From contig NZ_CP024307.1 in NCBI RefSeq assembly GCF_002944405.1, forward strand, positions 3,903,006 through 3,967,005: 64,000 bases of DNA. Reading direction: 5' to 3'. Positions 61,040 to 64,000 of this stretch are shown piece after piece; positions within the stretch are counted from its first letter, which is position 1, and the number at the start of each line of letters is the position of its first letter. Below the pieces are notes generated by a model that was not told the DNA's origin, ran no database searches, and was given only the letters and a program-made list of their open reading frames with translations. Position numbers and translations under genes: made by a program. Origin of the DNA: Sinorhizobium fredii (GTDB lineage Bacteria; Pseudomonadota; Alphaproteobacteria; Rhizobiales; Rhizobiaceae).

Positions 61040-62305
61040 TCAGGTGTTCATCGAATCGAAGAAGTCGCCGTTGGTCTTCGTCTGCTTGAGTTTGTCGATC
61101 AGGAACTCGATCGCGTCGGTCGTGCCCATCGGCGCGAGAATGCGACGCAACACAAAGATCTTCTGCAGGTCCTGGCGCGGCACCAGCAGGTCTTCCTTGC
61201 GCGTGCCGGACTTCAGGATATCCATGGCCGGGAAGATACGCTTGTCGGCGACCTTGCGGTCAAGGACGATTTCCGAGTTGCCGGTGCCCTTGAACTCTTC
61301 AAAGATGACTTCGTCCATGCGGCTGCCCGTGTCGATCAGCGCCGTCGCGATAATCGTCAGCGAGCCGCCTTCCTCGATGTTGCGGGCCGCGCCGAAGAAG
61401 CGCTTTGGCCGCTGCAGCGCATTGGCGTCGACACCGCCGGTGAGCACCTTGCCTGATGACGGAACGACGGTGTTGTAGGCACGTCCGAGGCGCGTAATCG
61501 AATCGAGCAGAATGACCACATCGCGGCCGTGCTCAACGAGGCGCTTGGCCTTTTCGATCACCATCTCGGCCACCTGCACGTGGCGCGTCGCCGGTTCGTC
61601 GAACGTCGAGGAGACGACTTCGCCCTTCACCGAGCGCTGCATGTCGGTCACTTCTTCCGGCCGCTCGTCGATCAGGAGAACGATCAGATAGCATTCCGGG
61701 TGATTGGCGGTGATCGAATGGGCGATGTTCTGCAGGAGAACCGTCTTACCGGTACGCGGCGGCGCGACGATCAGGCCGCGCTGGCCCTTGCCGAGCGGCG
61801 CCACCAAGTCGATGACCCGGGCAGACAGGTCCTTGGAGGTCGGTACTTCCAGTTCCATCTTGAAGCGCTCATTCGGGTAGAGCGGCGTCAGGTTGTCGAA
61901 GTGGACCTTATGGCGGATCTTCTCCGGATCGTCGAAATTGATCGTGTTGACCTTGAGCAGCGCGAAGTAGCGCTCGCCTTCCTTCGGTCCGCGGATCGGC
62001 CCCTCGACCGTATCGCCCGTCTTCAACGAGAAGCGGCGAATCTGCGACGGCGAAATGTAGATGTCATCCGGACCGGGCAGGTAATTTGCATTTGCCGACC
62101 GAAGAAAGCCAAAGCCGTCCTGAAGGACCTCGACAACGCCTTCCCCGATGATTTCTATTTCTTGCGTGGCCAGATTTTTGAGGATGGCGAACATCAGCTC
62201 CTGCTTGCGCATGGTGCTGGCGTTCTCGACCTCGAGCTCTTCGGCAAAGGCCAGGAGATCCGTCGGCGTCTTGTTCTTGAGGTCTTGAAGCTTCATTTCA
62301 GCCAT
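61040..62305 (-). CDS. rho: Transcription termination factor Rho
   Basis: 421 residues from the ATG at 62305 ([18 protein letters not shown]). The N-terminal helix bundle and cold-shock-like RNA-binding domain ([20 protein letters not shown]) come first. The RecA-like motor has [15 protein letters not shown] (P loop), [12 protein letters not shown] and [12 protein letters not shown] (Walker B), with the R-loop region [20 protein letters not shown]. It is the hexameric RNA helicase that ends many transcripts. Upstream frame to 62464 lacks family sequence. It has an intrinsic terminator of its own. Confidence 0.98.
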   Translation of the reverse strand: MAEMKLQDLKNKTPTDLLAFAEELEVENASTMRKQELMFAILKNLATQEIEIIGEGVVEVLQDGFGFLRSANANYLPGPDDIYISPSQIRRFSLKTGDTVEGPIRGPKEGERYFALLKVNTINFDDPEKIRHKVHFDNLTPLYPNERFKMELEVPTSKDLSARVIDLVAPLGKGQRGLIVAPPRTGKTVLLQNIAHSITANHPECYLIVLLIDERPEEVTDMQRSVKGEVVSSTFDEPATRHVQVAEMVIEKAKRLVEHGRDVVILLDSITRLGRAYNTVVPSSGKVLTGGVDANALQRPKRFFGAARNIEEGGSLTIIATALIDTGSRMDEVIFEEFKGTGNSEIVLDRKVADKRIFPAMDILKSGTRKEDLLVPRQDLQKIFVLRRILAPMGTTDAIEFLIDKLKQTKTNGDFFDSMNT

Positions 62306-62429
62306 GAAGAGTCCATGTCTTGTAGGGGAATGGGAGAGGCGTGATTTTCGTAAGGGAGCTGCGAGGGGAAGGGGGCAGGCTCTAAACTTCGTCACAGGCC
62401 TTGGGGATGAAGGAGATGCGCGAAAATAG

Positions 62430-62445
62430 CGATTCACGTGGAACG
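62430..62445. other. Degenerate parS-like site with GANTC upstream of rho
   Basis: CGATTCACGTGGAACG shares 13 of 16 bases with TGATTCACGTGAAACA, the variant seen at 60902. It contains GATTC. The core palindrome is broken by one base, so binding is doubtful. It lies in the 196-base gap between hemJ and rho. Confidence 0.35.
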
Positions 62446-62501
62446 CCGCAAGGGGGCGCAGCAATTTAGCGGCAACTATTGCAGCTGCGAATCGTTTGAA
62501 T

Positions 62502-63041
62502 TCAGAATGGTTTCACGACGGCGAGGATAACGATGACGATCATCAACAGCGTCGGAGCCTCGTTCATCAGCCTCCAGTAGCGGGCGGTCCTTCGATTCAC
62601 GTCTCGCTCAAAGTCGGAGACCGCCCGGCTAAAATGCATATGCACCAGCGTCAGCAGAAAGACGCAGAAAAGCTTCGCGTGAAGCCAGCCGCCGCTAAAC
62701 CCGTAGACGCTCCAGGCGAGATAGAGGCCGAGCAGCCAGGCGATCATCATCGCCGGGTTCATGATGACCTTCAGAAGCCGCCGCTCCATCGTCTTGAAGG
62801 TCTCGGACTGCGCCGACCCCGGCACGGCGTCGGTGTGATAGATGAAGAGCCGCGGCATATAGAGCAGCGCCGCCATCCAGGAGATCACTGCGATGATGTG
62901 GAACGCCTTGATCCAGAGATACAGATCGTCCGGCTGCCCGATGAAGAGCGCCGCCAGCAGCGCGACGAAGATCAAAAGGGCGGCGATCGCGCGTAGCCGC
63001 GCCCGCCTTCCGAGCGCGCTATCGGTTTGCCGCTCGATCAT
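62502..63041 (-). CDS. hemJ: Protoporphyrinogen IX oxidase HemJ
   Basis: 179 residues with five hydrophobic segments. [27 protein letters not shown] carries the conserved His of the HemJ (UPF0093) family, and [21 protein letters not shown] and [17 protein letters not shown] carry further conserved His/Lys residues. HemJ oxidises protoporphyrinogen IX to protoporphyrin IX in the membrane. It overlaps the hemE stop by ATGA (63038-63041), so both heme genes are coupled. The frame ends 197 bases before the rho start. Confidence 0.94.
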   Translation of the reverse strand: MIERQTDSALGRRARLRAIAALLIFVALLAALFIGQPDDLYLWIKAFHIIAVISWMAALLYMPRLFIYHTDAVPGSAQSETFKTMERRLLKVIMNPAMMIAWLLGLYLAWSVYGFSGGWLHAKLFCVFLLTLVHMHFSRAVSDFERDVNRRTARYWRLMNEAPTLLMIVIVILAVVKPF

Positions 63042-64000
63042 CCCCTGATCCCACGAACGCGCGCCACCAGGGCCGCGACGTTCTCCGGGTCCGCCTCCGG
63101 CGTGATGCCGTGGCCGAGATTGAAGATCAACGGCCCGTTGCCGAGCGCATCGAGAATGCGGTCGATGCCGTTTTCCATGGCCGACCCGCCGGCAACGACC
63201 CGCATCGGATCGAGATTGCCCTGGACCGGTCCGTCCCTCTGCAATTCTGCGGCAAAGGACAGCGGCACCGTCCAGTCGAGGCCGATCGCGTCCGCCCCGG
63301 TCAAGCGGCGATAGTCCTTGAGCAGCAGGCCCGCACCCTTTGCAAAGGCGATGATTTTCGCGGAAGGCCGGCGGGCCCGCACCGATGATATCATCCGCCG
63401 CACCGGCTCCACGGCAAAGCGGGCGAACTCGTCCTCGCCGAGCACGCCTGCCCAGGAATCGAAGACCTGCACCGCATCGGCGCCGGCATCGATCTGCTCG
63501 ACGAGATAGTCGGCCGAGATATCGGCAAGGAACGCCAGAAGCTGCTCGAAGGCCTTCGGATCACGGTAGGCAAAGAGCCGCGCCGGCGCCTGGTCCGGCG
63601 TGCCGCGGCCGGCGATCATATAGGTCGCAACCGTCCACGGGGCCCCGCAGAAGCCGAGCAGCGTCGTCTCCTGAGGCAATTCCCGCCGGAGCCGAGAGAC
63701 GGTTTCAAAGACGGGAGCCAGATGGTTCAAGACCTGATCGGCCTTGAGGCTTGCTATGCCGTCGGTGTCGATCGGATCCATCCGCGGTCCATGGCCCTCT
63801 TCGAAACGGACGTTTCGGTGCAGCGCGTCGGGAATGACGAGAATATCGGAGAAGAGGATCGCAGCGTCGAAGGCATAGCGCCGGATCGGTTGCAGCGTCA
63901 CCTCGACGGCGAGATCCGGCGAATAACAGAGATCGAGGAAGCTCCCGGCTTTCGCGCGTGTCGCCCGGTATTCCGGCAGATAGCGGCCGGCCTGGCGCAT
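63038..64000 (-). CDS. hemE: Uroporphyrinogen decarboxylase, 5' end beyond the window
   Basis: 320 residues are visible. The sequence starts at [16 protein letters not shown], which is an internal conserved block: complete HemE proteins have about 20 residues before it, so the true start lies beyond base 64000. [24 protein letters not shown] and [18 protein letters not shown] are the other signature blocks. It decarboxylates uroporphyrinogen III to coproporphyrinogen III. In alphaproteobacteria hemE sits beside the chromosomal origin, so oriC may lie just to the right. Confidence 0.97.
   Translation of the reverse strand: MRQAGRYLPEYRATRAKAGSFLDLCYSPDLAVEVTLQPIRRYAFDAAILFSDILVIPDALHRNVRFEEGHGPRMDPIDTDGIASLKADQVLNHLAPVFETVSRLRRELPQETTLLGFCGAPWTVATYMIAGRGTPDQAPARLFAYRDPKAFEQLLAFLADISADYLVEQIDAGADAVQVFDSWAGVLGEDEFARFAVEPVRRMISSVRARRPSAKIIAFAKGAGLLLKDYRRLTGADAIGLDWTVPLSFAAELQRDGPVQGNLDPMRVVAGGSAMENGIDRILDALGNGPLIFNLGHGITPEADPENVAALVARVRGIRG

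Noticed and set aside
62509..62524. GGTTTCACGACGGCGA near the hemJ end as a parS site
   Set aside because: Only the left half matches; the right half of the palindrome is absent.

Overview
The window reads as chromosomal DNA of a Sinorhizobium/Ensifer-type alphaproteobacterium. The evidence is uniformly high GC, Rhizobiaceae intergenic mosaic (RIME-like) palindromes between genes, a 180-kDa-class NAD-glutamate dehydrogenase, a DUF1013 (TrcR) gene, and the order hemE-hemJ-rho-mnmE-mnmG-rsmG-parA-parB typical of the origin region in this group. The species cannot be fixed from the window alone. No tRNA, rRNA, CRISPR, prophage or intact insertion sequence was seen.

0-18 kb is a catabolic and transport block. 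A LacI-type repressor heads an operon (Gfo/Idh/MocA oxidoreductase, CoA-transferase, enoyl-CoA hydratase, aldehyde dehydrogenase) and faces a divergent DUF993 aldolase-like gene. A second LacI-type repressor is divergent from a sugar ABC transporter (binding protein, two permeases, ATPase) that runs into a GMC oxidoreductase and a short-chain dehydrogenase. A second GMC oxidoreductase and a glycerate kinase follow. The same palindrome, TTGGAACGTTCCAA, lies before the first LacI operon, before DUF993 (12 of 14 bases) and before the second GMC gene 14 kb away, so these look like one regulon.

18-43 kb is mostly housekeeping: an M3 oligopeptidase, a LysE exporter, leuB, a PAP2 phosphatase, an MHS-type transporter with a large extra-membrane insert, asd (preceded by a possible Thr/Lys-rich leader peptide), a lytic transglycosylase, carbonic anhydrase, pyridoxal kinase, NAD-GDH, a UMF1-type transporter, purH, a heparinase II/III-family protein, rsmB, htpX and a DUF1674 gene.

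43-50 kb holds acetyl-CoA synthetase, the DUF1013/TrcR regulator, an isolated ectoine synthase gene divergent from a LysR regulator, and propionyl-CoA synthetase. 50-64 kb holds a YggS-family gene, then leuS-lptE-holA on the plus strand, and then parB, parA, rsmG, mnmG, mnmE, rho, hemJ and the 3' part of hemE on the minus strand. Six parS-like sites (13-15 of 16 bases) are scattered from 27 to 62 kb, and four of them contain a GANTC (CcrM) site. In relatives the chromosomal origin lies beside hemE, so it probably sits just beyond the right edge.
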